Of a stretch of DNA of 64,000 nt, positions 1 to 11,475 are shown piece by piece (positions within the stretch are counted from its first letter, which is position 1; each line of letters begins with the position of its first letter). The notes below the pieces were generated by a model. It made no database searches, was not told the DNA's origin, and was given only the letters and a program-made list of their open reading frames with translations. The stretch comes from Bubalus kerabau (Eukaryota > Chordata > Mammalia > Artiodactyla > Bovidae). The DNA lies in contig NC_073637.1 of NCBI RefSeq assembly GCF_029407905.1, positions 58,404,501-58,468,500 of the forward strand. Direction: 5' to 3'. The position numbers and the translations under genes are program-made.

Positions 1-303
1 TTCTAGGAATCAACTATAAAGATACATTGGGAAAAGAAGAAAAAAAGAGCTTGACAAGGAATTCATTAAAGTACTATTTGTAATAAAAAGGACTGGAAAC
101 AACCCAAATGTCCTTTAATAGGGGATGGGTCAAATAAAACCATGCTATATCAATACAATGACATACTTTGCACCTGTAAAAAAGAAATAAGTGATATTTA
201 TAACTGTGGCATGATCTCTATGATATACTCTACAATTTTAAAAGGAGTAATTATGGTATGCTGTCATTTGTCTATAAAAATAGGAAATAACATTTCCTTA
301 TAT
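1..303 (+). repeat. L1 LINE fragment, 3' part of ORF2
   Basis: Contains the degraded L1 ORF2 end (the stretch encoding 'ggaaacaacccaaatgtcc' near position 95). It continues after the SINE at 513. Old and full of stops; no coding capacity. Confidence 0.65.
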
Positions 304-312
304 TAAAAATAA

Positions 313-512
313 GAGCTTTCCTGATGGCTCAGGCAGTAAAGAATCTGCCTGTAATACAGGAGATCTGGGTTTGATCCCTGGGTGGGAAAGATCCCCTGGA
401 GAAGGGAATGGCTATCCACTCCAGGATTCTGGCCTGAGAATTCCATGGACAGAGCTACAATCCATGGGATCACAGAGTCAAACATGACTGAGTGACTAAC
501 ATTTTCACACAC
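313..512 (+). repeat. Bov-tA SINE inserted in L1
   Basis: tRNA-derived head (variant of gcttccctggtggctcag), a B-box-like stretch and the BovB-derived tail ending in gactgagtgactaac. Flanked by the direct repeat taaaaataa at 304-312 and 513-521, a TSD that fixes both ends. Confidence 0.92.
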
Positions 513-803
513 TAAAAATAAAAGAAACAAGAACAAATGTTGGAGAGGATATAAAATAGCAGGAACTCTCATTCATTGCAGGTGAGAATATAAAATGGTA
601 TAGCCACATTGGAAGATAGTTTGGTAGTTTCTTACAAAACTAAACATACTCTTACCGTATGATCCAACAGTTACACTCCTTGCTATTTACTCAAATAAGT
701 TGAAAACTTATGTCTATGCCAAAACCTGCACACAAATGTCTATACCAACTTTATCGTGATTGGCAAAACTTAGAAGCAACCAAGATGTCTTGCAGCAAAT
801 ACA
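513..803 (+). repeat. L1 fragment, continuation
   Basis: Resumes the L1 ORF2 3' region interrupted by the SINE: the 'ggaactctcattcattgcaggtg' type segment and a 'gatccaacagttacactcc' segment are typical of the last ORF2 codons. Degraded. Confidence 0.65.
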
Positions 804-1129
804 ATGGTTTGAATGTGTCTTCCCTCCATTTATGTGTTGAAACCTACCCACCAAGCTGATCATATTAGGCAGTAGAGCCTTTGGGGAGTGATTAGGTTAT
901 AAGGGCAGAGTCATCATGAATGGAATCAGTGCCTTTACAAAAGAGGCCTGAGAAAACTCCCTTGCTCCTCCCACCATGTGAGATTACATTGAGAAGTTAG
1001 CAATCTGCAAGAGGGTCTTCATCAGAACACAACCATGCTGCCACCCAATCTTGGTCTTCTAGCCTCCAAAACTGAAAAATAAATTTCTCTTATTTATAAG
1101 CCACCCAGTCTCTGGTATTTTGTTATAGT
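804..1129 (+). repeat. MaLR-type LTR (MST/MLT1-like), solo
   Basis: Recognisable from the 5' 'tttgaatgtgtcttccctcc' start, the central 'gcctttggggagtgattagg', and the 3' 'aataaatttctcttatttataagccacccagtct' region with a polyadenylation signal. A solo LTR of an ancient ERVL-MaLR element; no internal retroviral sequence follows. Confidence 0.8.
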
Positions 1130-1508
1130 GCCAAGGAATTGATGCTTTCAATCTGTGCTGCTGGAGAATACTCTTGAGAGTCCCTTGGACAGCAAGGAGA
1201 TCAAACTAGTCAATCCTAAAGAAAATCAACCCTGAATATTCATTGGAAGGACTTACACTGAAGCTGAGGCTTCAATACTTTGGCCACCTGATTCAAAGAG
1301 CCAATTCACTGGAAAAGACCCTGATGCTGGGAAAGATTGAGGACAGGAGGAAAAGGGGGTGACAGAGGAGGAGATGGTTAGATGACATCATTGACTCAAT
1401 GGACATGAGTTTGAGCAAACTCTGGGAGATAGTGAAGGACGGGGGAGCCTGACATGCTGCAGTTCATGGGGTCACAAACAGTAGGACATGACTGAGGGAC
1501 TGAACAAC
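1130..1508 (+). repeat. BovB LINE, 3'-end fragment
   Basis: 5'-truncated BovB copy starting at the 'gaattgatgcttt' region that encodes the ORF2 C-terminus and ending at the gactga tail. Reading frame broken. Downstream 1509-1545 is an AT dinucleotide stretch that probably grew from the tail. Confidence 0.88.
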
Positions 1509-1599
1509 ATTATATGTTATATATGTATATATATAATATGTTTAAATTTTTCTTTAAAAATTTGAAGTTTAAAAAAAAACCTAGAAAGAACATTAGACA

Positions 1600-2370
1600 G
1601 TGTCAACAAGCTGTTTTTCCAAAGAAAGCTGCAATAACATCACCCATTTCACATAGTCTTTAACAATGTGGCCTTGCTACTCTCCTATCACAAGATGGAG
1701 TCTATTTCCCCTACCACTGAATTTGCCCAGCTTTGGTACCTGTTATGACCACTGGGAGATGTGAAGCTTTGATTTCTGAGCCTGGGCCTTAAAAGGTATA
1801 TATCTTCTATCTTTGCTTCTTATAATGCACCTTCTGGGGATTCAACCATTATGCTGTGAGCAGGCCCAAGCAGCTGCATGGAAAGACCTATGTAGAGAAA
1901 AATCAAAGTCCCTAATAACAACCCCAGCTGAATCCCCAATCAGGAACCAGAAATAACTTGCTAGCCATGTGACTGAGACCATTTTAGACCTCTAGCTGTC
2001 TTAGCACTCACACTGACACTATGACCCCTGACAAAGGAGAAAAACTAGCCAGTCACTGACAGCATAGTGAAGTGAAGTGGAGTGAAAGTCCCTCAGTCAT
2101 GTCCGACTCTGCAACCCCATGGGCTATACAGTCCATGGAATTGTCCAGGCCAGAATACTGGAGGGGGTAGCCTTTCCCTTCTCCAGGGGATCTTCCAAAC
2201 CCAGGGATCAAACCCAGGTCTCCTGCACTACAGGCAGATTCTTTACAACTGAGCTATCAGGGAAGCCCCCTGACCCATAGAATCATGAACAAATAAACTA
2301 CTTTTTTTTGTTTAAAATAATTGAGCTTGAGGTACTATGTTACATAGCATTGAATAACTGATTTAAAAAT
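1600..2370 (+). repeat. Old MLT1-like LTR split by a SINE
   Basis: Matches from memory a mammalian LTR-type repeat with 'tttaacaatgtggccttgctac' at the left and, after the SINE, 'cccatagaatcatgaacaaataaac' plus an 'ataactgattta' end. Family assignment is uncertain; it could be another old LTR. Confidence 0.5.
2066..2268 (-). repeat. Bov-tA SINE
   Basis: Reverse-strand copy: BovB-like tail (gtgaagtg...gtccgactctgcaacc) at the left and the tRNA-like head ending gctatcagggaagcccc at the right. Inserted into the LTR of 1600-2370. Confidence 0.92.
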
Positions 2371-3879
2371 GTAAGAACATCTTGCAGAGATCATTACTTC
2401 CTAATGAGAAGAAAATATAGAACTATAACATAGATATGATCTTTAAGCAAACAACTAAAAATAAAGATGAATTTAATTTAAACACCAAAATAATTGATTT
2501 CACGATCCATGAAATTAAAAAAATACTGCCTGAAGTAATGCAAGGCAGATGGTCAATAAGTGGTTCAGAGCTGGAAATATCTTTACATTTTTAGAACAAT
2601 GAGGTCTACTTAGCTCAAATAAATAGCAAAATTAGAGAAGCAGCAAGGAACTAAATGACGGAAGGCTAATAGAGACATTAACCTTAAACGTACCAGTTAA
2701 CACTGCAAACTTTATTCAAGAGGCAACAGAAAGTTGGCTGAAGATCCTAAACAGGACAATAACATTATTTAATTTGTATTTTAACAAAAGTAGTTGCTGT
2801 AGAAGGGATTAGTTTAAGAAAAAACTTGACAGCCAGGCAGGTTAGGATGATTTCCAGATATGGTTATGAGAATTTAAACTAGATAGATAACAAGTACATA
2901 CAAATTCAAGAAGCAATTTAATAAATAAACAAGAGATAGCTGAATGGGTAAGGGAAATGAAGAAGGAAAATTCAAATGTGATGCTGAGATTTTGAGCTGG
3001 AATAAATGAGAAAACTCTGGTAGATGCTGATAAAAAAAAATTGAGAAGAGATAGTGGCTTGAAAGATGATGAAGATGTGGTTCTAGACCTACTGAGTTAG
3101 TAGAATGTCCAAGTAAAAATATCCCATGCCCAATTTCTGGCACAAAACTAAATTAAGGTGAGACATTATCAATCACAATATTAAGCAGTATTTCCCAAAA
3201 TGTGTCTCTCAAGCAGTACTGATATGAGATGCCCCATTCAAAGAATCTGAGACCAAATAAATTTGGAACATGCTTGCTCCTTCTTGGATATCCATAATGC
3301 ACATTATAATAATAAACATTCAAAATGATCCTTCTGTATGGAAGTCTATATAATTTTGCTAAAGCAAAGCATTTCAAACTATGGTCAACCTTTGTCATAC
3401 TTTATATCATGATACACTTGGAAAATGCAAGATGAGACTCATCAAGAATAAACTTAATAGCTAAAGTCAGAGTCAGTGAAAAGTAGAAAAGAAGATTGAG
3501 AGCAAAGGTCAAGGTGTTAAGAGCTAAACTATGACAGATTGTGTAGAAGGGATTGTCTGACAAATGTAAGATGATCATGGAAATTCACTGCCAGAGAAGA
3601 TCACAGACACCAACCTTTAAGTGGGTTTCAGAAGGACAAGATGGTATGGAAAATCATCATAAGATAATGACTATTATAAGCATGAGGTAAGATCAGTATG
3701 CTGTTTAAAAAGGGAAGGGGAGCATTCATAATTTTTCTTAAAGAGATTTTAGAATTTAGAAAAGACGCTAGCAGAAATTTTAAAAATTCATTAGAAAGGC
3801 TGGAAAATAAAAATACAGAAACTTTTCAGATAACAGAGTAAAAAGACAAAAATAGAAAAGAAAAGATAAGCCATTTAAG
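2371..3879. other. Unassigned AT-rich DNA
   Basis: No coding region, RNA gene or clear repeat seen. The part at about 3170-3400 (agtatttcccaaaatgtgtc...tttcaaactatgg) has the feel of an old MER-type DNA transposon, but I cannot support a family. Confidence 0.5.
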
Positions 3880-3889
3880 AAGTCCAATA

Positions 3890-4129
3890 GACTGTTCTAT
3901 ACATCAGTGTTTCTTTTGCTGTCTCGTATACAGCAAAACCAATACAATATTGTAAAGTTAAAAAATAAATAAATAAATAAAGCCTATTTCCTACAAACAA
4001 GGAATGGGGACATAGAAAGGATTTGTATCCAGGAACTTTACAGGGGCCTACTCAGTTTCACCCGACAAATATGGCCCCCTGCTTGTTGTTATAAATAAAG
4101 TTTTATTGGAACACACACACACACAAAAT
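3890..4129 (+). repeat. 5'-inverted L1 insertion with probable 3' transduction
   Basis: 3890-3933 is L1 3'UTR in reverse orientation (compare 14871-14917). At 3933-3981 it switches to the forward L1 terminus (compare 48372-48410) and an A-rich tail with repeated aataa. About 150 non-L1 bases follow, ending in an aataaagttttattgg signal and an AC/A-rich tail. The whole unit is flanked by aagtccaata at 3880-3889 and 4130-4139, so it looks like one insertion that carried downstream sequence with it. Confidence 0.6.
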
Positions 4130-4139
4130 AAGTCCAATA

Positions 4140-4521
4140 CCCAAATTTAAAAATTCCAAAGAAAATGCAATCAAAGACATCAACAAACAATAATCCAAAA
4201 TAATTTGCAGAGGACCTGCTTAATGTATAATGCCTTAACATGCTAGAAAAAAAAAATAGATCCATACTAATATCTATTATTATGTATTTTCTGAACACTG
4301 GAAGCAAAGAAAAAGTTCCACTCATTTTCAAAGAGAAAGTACGTAGAAGGGTCAAGTATCAGAAAGGCTTTGGAGTTCTTAACAACAGCTCTGGAATGGA
4401 GAACACACTGAAGAAATGACTTTAAAATCCTGAAATTTCTAATCTACAATTCTATACCCTGACAAACTACTAATCAACTCTGAGGGAAACTAAGCCTTTG
4501 AAATTGAGTTATATGAGCGTA
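4140..4521. other. Unassigned, possibly very old L1
   Basis: No gene. The stretch at 4370-4490 (gagttcttaacaacagctct...ctataccctgacaaac) resembles an old L1 segment; too degraded to be certain. Confidence 0.35.
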
Positions 4522-4523
4522 TA

Positions 4524-5765
4524 TTAGGTTGGTGTGAACATAATTGTGATTTCAGGCAGTGAATTTTGAATCATTATAACTAGGCTCAAGGACATCTTTA
4601 TTAATCAAAATAGGAACCATTACCATCAACACATTTTTGCTAACAAGAAATAAGTTTGTTTATTCCTGTAGCATAAAAATCCATGCCTTGGGATTTGATG
4701 ACCACGTGGAAAGCATTTTATGCCTCTTGCTGATTGTGGAAGCATTTTCCCTGCAAAAAGTTGTCGAGATCCTTGATGAAAGTGGTTGGTGAGAGGTCAT
4801 GAATATGGCAGATAAGGCAAAACTCTGTAGCCCAATTCGTTCAACTTTTGAAGCACTGGTCATGCGACATGCGGTTGGATGAAGTGGGTCCTTTCTGTTG
4901 ACCAATGCTGGCTTGAGGCATTGCAGTTTTCAGTGCATCCCATTAATTTGCTAAGCATACTTTTTGGATGTAATAGTTTCCCCAGGATTCAGAAAGCTGT
5001 AGTGGATCAGATGAGCAGCAGACTACCAAACAGTGACCATGACCTTTTTTTGGTGCAAGTTTGGCTTTGGGAAGTGCTTTGGAGCTTCTGGGTCCAGCCA
5101 CTGAGCTGGTTGTCTCTGGTTGTCATATAAATCCACTTTTCATCGCACATCACAATCTGATCGAGAAATGGTTCATCGTTGCATAGAATAAGACAACACT
5201 TCAAAGTGACAATTTTTTTTGCAGCCAGCTCATGAAGCACCCTCTTATTGAGCTTTTTCACCTTTCCAACTTGCTTCAAATGCCAAGTAACTATAGAATG
5301 ATCGACATTGAGTTCTTTGGCAACTTCTTGTGTACTTGGAAGAGGATCAGCTCAGTGATGGCTCTCAGTTGGTCATTGTCAACTTCTGATGGCTGGCCAC
5401 TATACTCCTCAACTTCAAGGCTCTCATCTCCTTTACAAAACTTCTTGAACCATCACTACACTGTATGTTCATTAGCAATTCCTAGACCAAAAGCGTTGTT
5501 GTGTTGTGAGTTGTCTCTGCTGCTTTATGACCCATTTTGAACTCAAATAAGAAAATCCCTTGAATTTGCTTTTTGTCTAACATCAATTCCCTAGTCTAAG
5601 ATAAATATAAAATAAACAGCAAGTAATTTCATTAGCAAAAAAAAAAAGCAAGAAATGTGCATTAAAATGATATATAACATAATCACATTTATTTTTAAAT
5701 GTATTCCAATATCAAACAGCAAAATTCAACAATGCAAAACCTCAATTACTTTTGCACCAAATTAA
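4524..5765 (-). mobile_element. Mariner DNA transposon related to Hsmar1, dead
   Basis: About 1,240 bp bounded by imperfect terminal inverted repeats: ttaggttggtg at the left and ctcaattacttttgcacc plus aaattaa at the right, the Hsmar1-type terminus. A TA target duplication sits at 4522-4523 and 5766-5767. The length is close to a complete mariner (about 1.3 kb). The transposase lies on the reverse strand. The left TIR has diverged more than the right. Confidence 0.9.
4601..5583 (-). pseudogene. Mariner transposase pseudogene
   Basis: Once encoded a DDD-type mariner transposase that cuts at TA sites and binds its own terminal repeats. Reading from 5583 downward, the N-terminal helix-turn-helix region includes MGHKAAETTHN (from about 5534). 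The second HTH end and catalytic core follow, with KQVGKVKKLNK at about 5277-5245 and CDEKW, which holds the first catalytic Asp, at about 5145. Downstream the frame breaks repeatedly. The segment around 4860-4880 that should encode the HDNARPH motif (second Asp) is shortened, and the third-Asp region near 4800 is frameshifted. It ends at a stop complementary to 4601-4603. It cannot make active enzyme. Confidence 0.88.
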
Positions 5766-5767
5766 TA

Positions 5768-6117
5768 TATTAACTGAAAAATTAAATATATAAAATCACT
5801 GACCAAAGGAAAAAAAATAAGACTATGAAATCTAGTGGAAGGAAAGTAAAATTAATACTATATATTATGTGGCTCAGCAGGAAATGTTGTTTACCTAGTT
5901 ATGACTGCAAATCTTGAATGTTGATCTAACTGAACATCATGTAACTATCTTGGGAGAGAGAGTACAGGGAACAAATATATTGGTAGGGGAATAGAAATGC
6001 AGGCAGTATGTGAATGGTTTTAAACAAAAACATAGTCTAACTGTTCATCTGGAGGGGGATGACATGAAATAAAATCTACATGATATAGCAATAAAACTAT
6101 GGTATTTAGAACTATTC
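5768..6117. other. Unassigned AT-rich DNA
   Basis: No gene, RNA or repeat recognised. Confidence 0.5.
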
Positions 6118-6128
6118 AGGTAAATTTT

Positions 6129-6366
6129 GGGCTTCCCAGCTGGTGCTAGTGGTAAAGAACTCGCTTGCAAATTCAAGAGACATAAAAGACTCAGATTCAA
6201 TCCCTGGTTGGGAAAGATCCCCTGGAGGAGGGCATGGCAACCCACTCCAATATTCTTGCCTGGAGAATCACATGGACAGAGAAGCCTAGAGGGCTACAAT
6301 CCATAGGGTCACAAAGAGTCAGACACGACTGAAGCAATTTAGCATGCATGGTCTAGCACACAGCAT
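6129..6366 (+). repeat. Bov-tA SINE
   Basis: Full-length copy from gggcttcccagctggtg to a tail rich in gcatgcatgg. TSD aggtaaatttt at 6118-6128 and 6367-6377. Confidence 0.93.
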
Positions 6367-6377
6367 AGGTAAATTTT

Positions 6378-7563
6378 AAATAATGAAAATAAATGGTTGC
6401 TTCTGGGAATTAGAAAACAGAGGAGCTGTAAGGGAGAGGGAAATGTTGCTTTAAATATTACGTAACTCTTAACTATTTTGTGTGCATATCTTGGATAAAA
6501 ATTTTAAGTATGAAGAAATTAAGAATGGAAAATAAAACATCTAGCTAGCTAGCTTAAGATCCCTCATAGGAATAGTTTTTATGTTATCCTCTTCTCTGAT
6601 GAAAAGCAAGAGGAAGGCAGTTGGCTTTTACAAATAGGAGATCATTTTGAATAAATGATGTCGATGGTACTCTAAAATGAAGTAAAGAATGGAAGTATAG
6701 ATGCACTGAAATTGTCTGCATCTGTGTGTGGAGAAGGAGGGCAATAGCCCTAGGGACACAGACTGTCTAACTACGCATATAATAGCCCTCTAAATAGTTC
6801 CTGATGAAATAGATTTAAAAGGTAGACAAAAAGTGAGGTAACTTTTAGTCATATGCAGGGTTCCTAGAAACATTGTTCGATATTAGTTTTCGAATGTACA
6901 CTGCCACATATTTCTTTGATATTTAGATCAAATTGTGTTGAATCCAGTGAAATGTCAAACAAACTTGTGAGTCCATTATTTTGTTTGGTCACACATAAAA
7001 GACAATATTTAAGAAGCAAAACTTTGTTTAGAAGTTTTGTGATATTATTATGATTTTCTTTTAAAATCAAGTAATTTGTAAAGAATGATTTATAGATATT
7101 TATAAGAGCTTCATACTAAAGACAGTTCTTGGCTTTTATGGCATATCTTTCAAAACTTTAATGATTACATATATCTTAAAATGAAGAATATATATATGAT
7201 ATACTCAATTCTCAATAAGAAAGTAGAAAATATTTCATTTTTAGAAACTCTATATATGATTTATGCATATAATCATTTTACTATATGATTTTATATATAT
7301 AATTATTTTAAGAAGTTATCAAACACCATTCATCTTTACCATTTAAAAAGCATGATTATTTTGCACCAGCTGATATTCTGCATACTCTAGCCTAAAAAGA
7401 TCCAAGAGGAAAATACAAAAAGTATTCTTATATTTTGGCAATTTTTTTTTATCGTAGCTGTTATTTTGGTGACATGATTTATTTATTAATAAGATATTAA
7501 AATTTTTAATCAAAATTTAAATAGAGTTTATTTGAAATTTAGAGAATTTCAAAATAATTTGTC

Positions 7564-7594
<31 letters not shown>

Positions 7595-8370
7595 ATAGAC
7601 TCTGATTAGAATTATCTTTTGACATTAGTTAGTTCATTTTTAGCTTTTGTCCAAATAGGAAATTGAAGAACAGAATGGTTTAGTGGTTCCCTAATTCTAA
7701 TATGACACAACTGATTGGTGAAAAAGAGCAGTGATAAAGCACTGGTGTCCTGATCCTCAATCTCATTCTACTTCTATGACACCAGTGGTAATGGAAATCC
7801 AGTTTTGACAATTATGAATATAACTGAAAAATTTTAAGGAGTATGATCAAGTTATGATGAAAGTGGAAAGGAAAAATAAGACTTACAAATTATTCAGTCA
7901 GAGTTAGGAGAGAAAATCTTCATCAAGGAAATGGGAAAAGTTTAGTAAAACTTTGTAAAGTTTGGATCAGATTTCTTATGTATATATTTGATTCTAAATA
8001 GAGTAATTAGAGTTCTAAATAGAGCTATAAAAATAGCCCTCCTCACTCTTCAGTCTGTGTTGCATGGAAGGACAGAACTCTAAAAGAAAGCCACAATCCT
8101 AGTGGTCAAAGAATTTAGAGACCCAAGTTTGGGATTGCCCGAACAACTGAAAATCTAGGGGTAAATCTCCAAAAGGAAGGAGCTTCTGAGTAAGAAGACA
8201 CAAAATCTGTATGTAAGCTCCCCTCAAAATGTTGGGTTATGCCTCAGCTGTGAATGTGCCATTGAGAATCTAAGGAGCCTAGCTGAAAGTAACATCTGAG
8301 GAAGACTCCCAGAACTAAGATTTTACCTGCCACAGGTAAGACACACTTTGCAGTTGAAATCCAACTAAGT
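6378..8370. other. Unassigned AT-rich DNA
   Basis: Nearly 2 kb with no recognisable exon, RNA gene or repeat apart from the TG microsatellite at 7571-7594. 7080-7560 is strongly AT-rich with many tatata runs. Confidence 0.5.
7571..7594. repeat. (TG)n microsatellite
   Basis: About twelve uninterrupted gt/tg units preceded by tatata. A likely length-polymorphic locus. Confidence 0.9.
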
Positions 8371-8372
8371 TA

Positions 8373-8447
8373 TTGGGTTGACCAAAAAGTTCATTCAGGT
8401 TTTTCTGTAAGGTGTTATGAAAAGACTCAAACTTTTTGCCAGCCCAA
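8373..8447. mobile_element. 75-bp mariner-type MITE
   Basis: Palindromic element with terminal inverted repeats ttgggttgaccaaaaagtt and, reversed, ttgggctggcaaaaagttt. Flanked by TA at 8371-8372 and 8448-8449. No coding capacity; must have been moved by a transposase supplied in trans. The TIRs differ from those of the mariner at 4524-5765, so that element was probably not its source. Confidence 0.8.
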
Positions 8448-8449
8448 TA

Positions 8450-8840
8450 GAAGGGTTTGGCAAACACCTTGGACTTTCCATAAGTTTAGGAATAAAAGCT
8501 ACATCACCAAAACTAAAGCATAGAGCTGCCCTAACAAAAACCCAGCCTCTCCAGACTGAAGGTGAACTGTCTGTAATTTAGCTACTTGCTGGAACAAAAC
8601 TCAGCACTTTTCAGAGGAAGATCCAGAGATTTTGCAATGTATTATCCACAGCATAGCAATAAAAAATTACTAGAAATGGGAAAATGTGACTTATATACAA
8701 TAGAAAGAGACCAACAGAGGACATAGGTGTTAGATTTGGCAAAAAAAGACTTTAAAATAACTTTGATACATATATTTAAAAATCTATAAGAAAAGATGGA
8801 TATAACATATAAAGAAATGAGTAATTGGGAATAAATAATG
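8450..8840. other. Unassigned DNA
   Basis: No gene or repeat recognised with confidence. Confidence 0.4.
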
Positions 8841-10040
8841 GAAAAAGCAAAAATGAAACTGTCTTTATTCACAAACAACGTGATTCTAGATGATTGTCCA
8901 AAAAAACTATTAGGGCCAATAAGTGAATTCAGCAAAGTTGGAGGATATAAAGTCAGTATTTCTATAATGTTTCAACAGAAAATTGGAAAATAACAATTAA
9001 AAATAAATATTTTTATAATAGTGTCAAAAAAACATTAAATCCCTAAGAATGAATTTAAGGAAAGGTATAAAATATCTCTACTTTGAAAATCACAAAACTG
9101 CAGAAAGAAATTAAGCAGCTCATTTAGAGTTGCTTAATGAGTAAGATACATCATAAACATTATTGCAAGACAATATTATCAAAATGCCATTTCAGCCCAA
9201 ATTGATCTATAGATTCAGTGTGTTCACAACTCAGAATGCTTTGTTGTTCTTTTTGTTGTTGGAAATTGATAGTGTCACATGAAGTGTTTTATGAATATAC
9301 AAAGAACTAGAATGGTCAAAAAATCTCAAAAAAGAAAATGATTCAGAAGACTTAGATTAACTGATTTTAAGACTTAGTATAGTGAAAGTGAAGTCACTCA
9401 GTCATGTCCGACTCTTTGCGACCCCATGGGCTGTAGCCTACCAGGCTTCTCTGTCCATGGATTTTTCAGGCAAGAATACTGGAGTGGGTTGCCATTTCCT
9501 TCTCCAAGAGATATTCCTGACCCAGGGACTGAACCCAGGTCTCCCACATTGTAGGCAGATGTTTTATCATCTGAGCCACCAGGGAAGTCCTTAAAATACC
9601 TTAGTATAAAGCTACAGTAATTAAGGCAGTGCATTATTGGCATAAGAAAAGGCAAATAGATTGAACAAAATAGAAAATCTGAAATAGACACCACATATCC
9701 TCAGCTAATTGACAGAAATGCCAGAAATTCAATGGGAAAAAGAAAATATTTTCAACAAATGGTGCTAGAATAACTGGATAGCTATGTATCCTGACATGTA
9801 CATCACAACGTATTTAAAAATCAACCTAAGTTGCATTGAAAACCTAAAAATTAAAGCTGAAACTATAAAATCCCTAGAAAGAAGCATAAAGAATATCTTT
9901 GCAATCATGCAGTAGGCAAAGATTTTTTTGGTGTATAAAAAGCAGTAGTCATTAAAGAAAATATGATATATTGGAATTTATCAAAATTAGAAACATGTTC
10001 ATCAAAAGACACCTAATTTAAGCAAAATGAAAAAGTCACA
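8841..10040 (+). repeat. L1 ORF2 3' half, split by a SINE
   Basis: Forward L1 sequence: 'ggaggatataaagtcag' (8940), 'gcctaagaatgaatttaagg'-like stretch (9040), 'cagtgcattattggcat' (9625), 'atcaaaagacacctaa' (9998). Frames are full of stops. Interrupted at 9381-9590. Confidence 0.75.
9381..9590 (-). repeat. Bov-tA SINE inside L1
   Basis: Reverse copy from agtgaaagtgaagtcactcag to ccaccagggaagtcc. The L1 motif cttagtat occurs on both sides (9373-9380 and about 9599-9606) as the TSD. Confidence 0.92.
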
Positions 10041-10324
10041 AACTTGCTGCTGAAGCCTAGTAGAATTATATTATATACCTTATATACATTGAAAATGTGA
10101 TTTTAACCCAGATCTCTTGATTTTGAATCCTTGCAGAACAAAATATAAATATGATAAATCTTGACATTGCAGAAATACAGAAGTTGAGACTTTAAAAATG
10201 GGCAGGAGAGGTAGATGTTTAATAATGTTAGTGTCTTTAACACAAAAAGTGAAAGAGAGTGGCAGTCAATGGAATAGGCAATAGAAATTTCAGTATAACA
10301 TTTAAGGTCAGTAGGTAATCATTA
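10041..10324. other. Unassigned DNA
   Basis: Nothing recognised between two L1 pieces. Confidence 0.4.
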
Positions 10325-10575
10325 ATAAGAGGGGGAGGGATAACTTGGGAGACTGGGATTGACGTATGCAAAATACCATCTATAATATAAATAATAAGAA
10401 CCTACTCTATAGCACAGGGAACTCTACAGAAACTTTGTAATGGCTTATATGGAAAAATCATCTAAAAAAGAGTGCATATATATATATATATATAGCTGAT
10501 TCACTTTGATATATACCTGAAACTAACACAACATTATAAATCAACTATATGCCAATAAAATTCTGCCCCCACAAA
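10325..10575 (+). repeat. L1 3'UTR (artiodactyl type)
   Basis: Characteristic 3'UTR: gggagactgggattgac, 'aataagaacctactctatag', 'cacagggaactctac', 'aactaacacaacattataaatcaactata' and the terminal ccaataaaattctg. Contains an AT run at 10476-10492. Same 3'UTR type as the reverse copy at 46797-47235. Confidence 0.85.
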
Positions 10576-10814
10576 AAAGATAGCACATACTTTTTCCACC
10601 TTGGGAATGATGGTTCTTTTTGCTTGTATTGTCCGCAGAATAGGCTGACAGCCTCATCCTCCTGCAATAGTACCACAATATTGTAGCTCTATTAAGATAC
10701 ATTTCATAGAAAAGAACACCGTTTGTAGTTTATGACTTTTTTCACCAATTTTAAATAGTTGATATTTATCATGAATGTGATGTCTACGCATTTTTATTCA
10801 ACTAGGAGCAAAGT

Positions 10815-11464
10815 GGCTTCCTAGGTTGCTCAGCGGGTAAAGAATCCACGTGAAATATTGGAGGTGGAGGAGATGCAGGTTCAATCCCTGGGTTGGGAAG
10901 ATCCCCTGAAGGAGGACATGGCAACCCACTCCAGTATTCTTGTGTGGAGAATTCCATTGACAGAGGAGCCTGGTGGGCTGTAGTCCCTAGGATTGCAAAG
11001 AGTTAGACACTACTGAAGCAACTGTAAAGAAAGCTGAGTGCCGAAGAATTGATGCTTTTGAACTGTGGTGTTGGAGAAGACTCTTGAGAGTCCCTTGGAC
11101 TGCAAGGAGATCCAACCAGTCCATTCTGAAGGCGATCAACCCTGGGATTTCTTTGGAAGGAATGATGCTGAAGCTGAAACTCTAGTACTTTGGCCACCTC
11201 ATGAGAAGAGTTGACTCATTGGCAAAGACTCTGATGCTGGGAGGGATTGGGGGCAGAAGGAGAAGGGGACGACAGAGGATGAGATGGCTGGATGGCATCA
11301 CCGACTCGATGGACATGAGTTTGAGTGAACTCCGGGAGTTGGTGATGGACAGGGAGGCCTGGCGTGCTGTGATTCATGGGGTCGCAAAGAGTTGGACAAG
11401 ACTGAGCGACTGAACTGGACTGAACTGAACTGAACTGAACTGAAGCAACTTAGCATTCACACAC
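10815..11464 (+). repeat. Bov-tA SINE split by BovB
   Basis: The SINE body runs 10815-11023 and its last ~14 bases resume at 11451 after the BovB. Outer TSD aggagcaaagt (10804-10814) and aggaacaaagt (11465-11475). Confidence 0.92.
11024..11438 (+). repeat. BovB 3' end nested in the SINE
   Basis: 5'-truncated BovB starting in the ORF2 C-terminal region and ending in a short (actga)n tail at about 11415-11438. TSD actgaagcaact at 11012-11023 and 11439-11450, partly ambiguous because the tail has the same motif. The C-terminal coding stretch 11201-11413 is open (RWLDGITDSMDMS..., ending VAKSWTRLSD), but an in-frame stop lies upstream. Confidence 0.92.
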
Positions 11465-11475
11465 AGGAACAAAGT

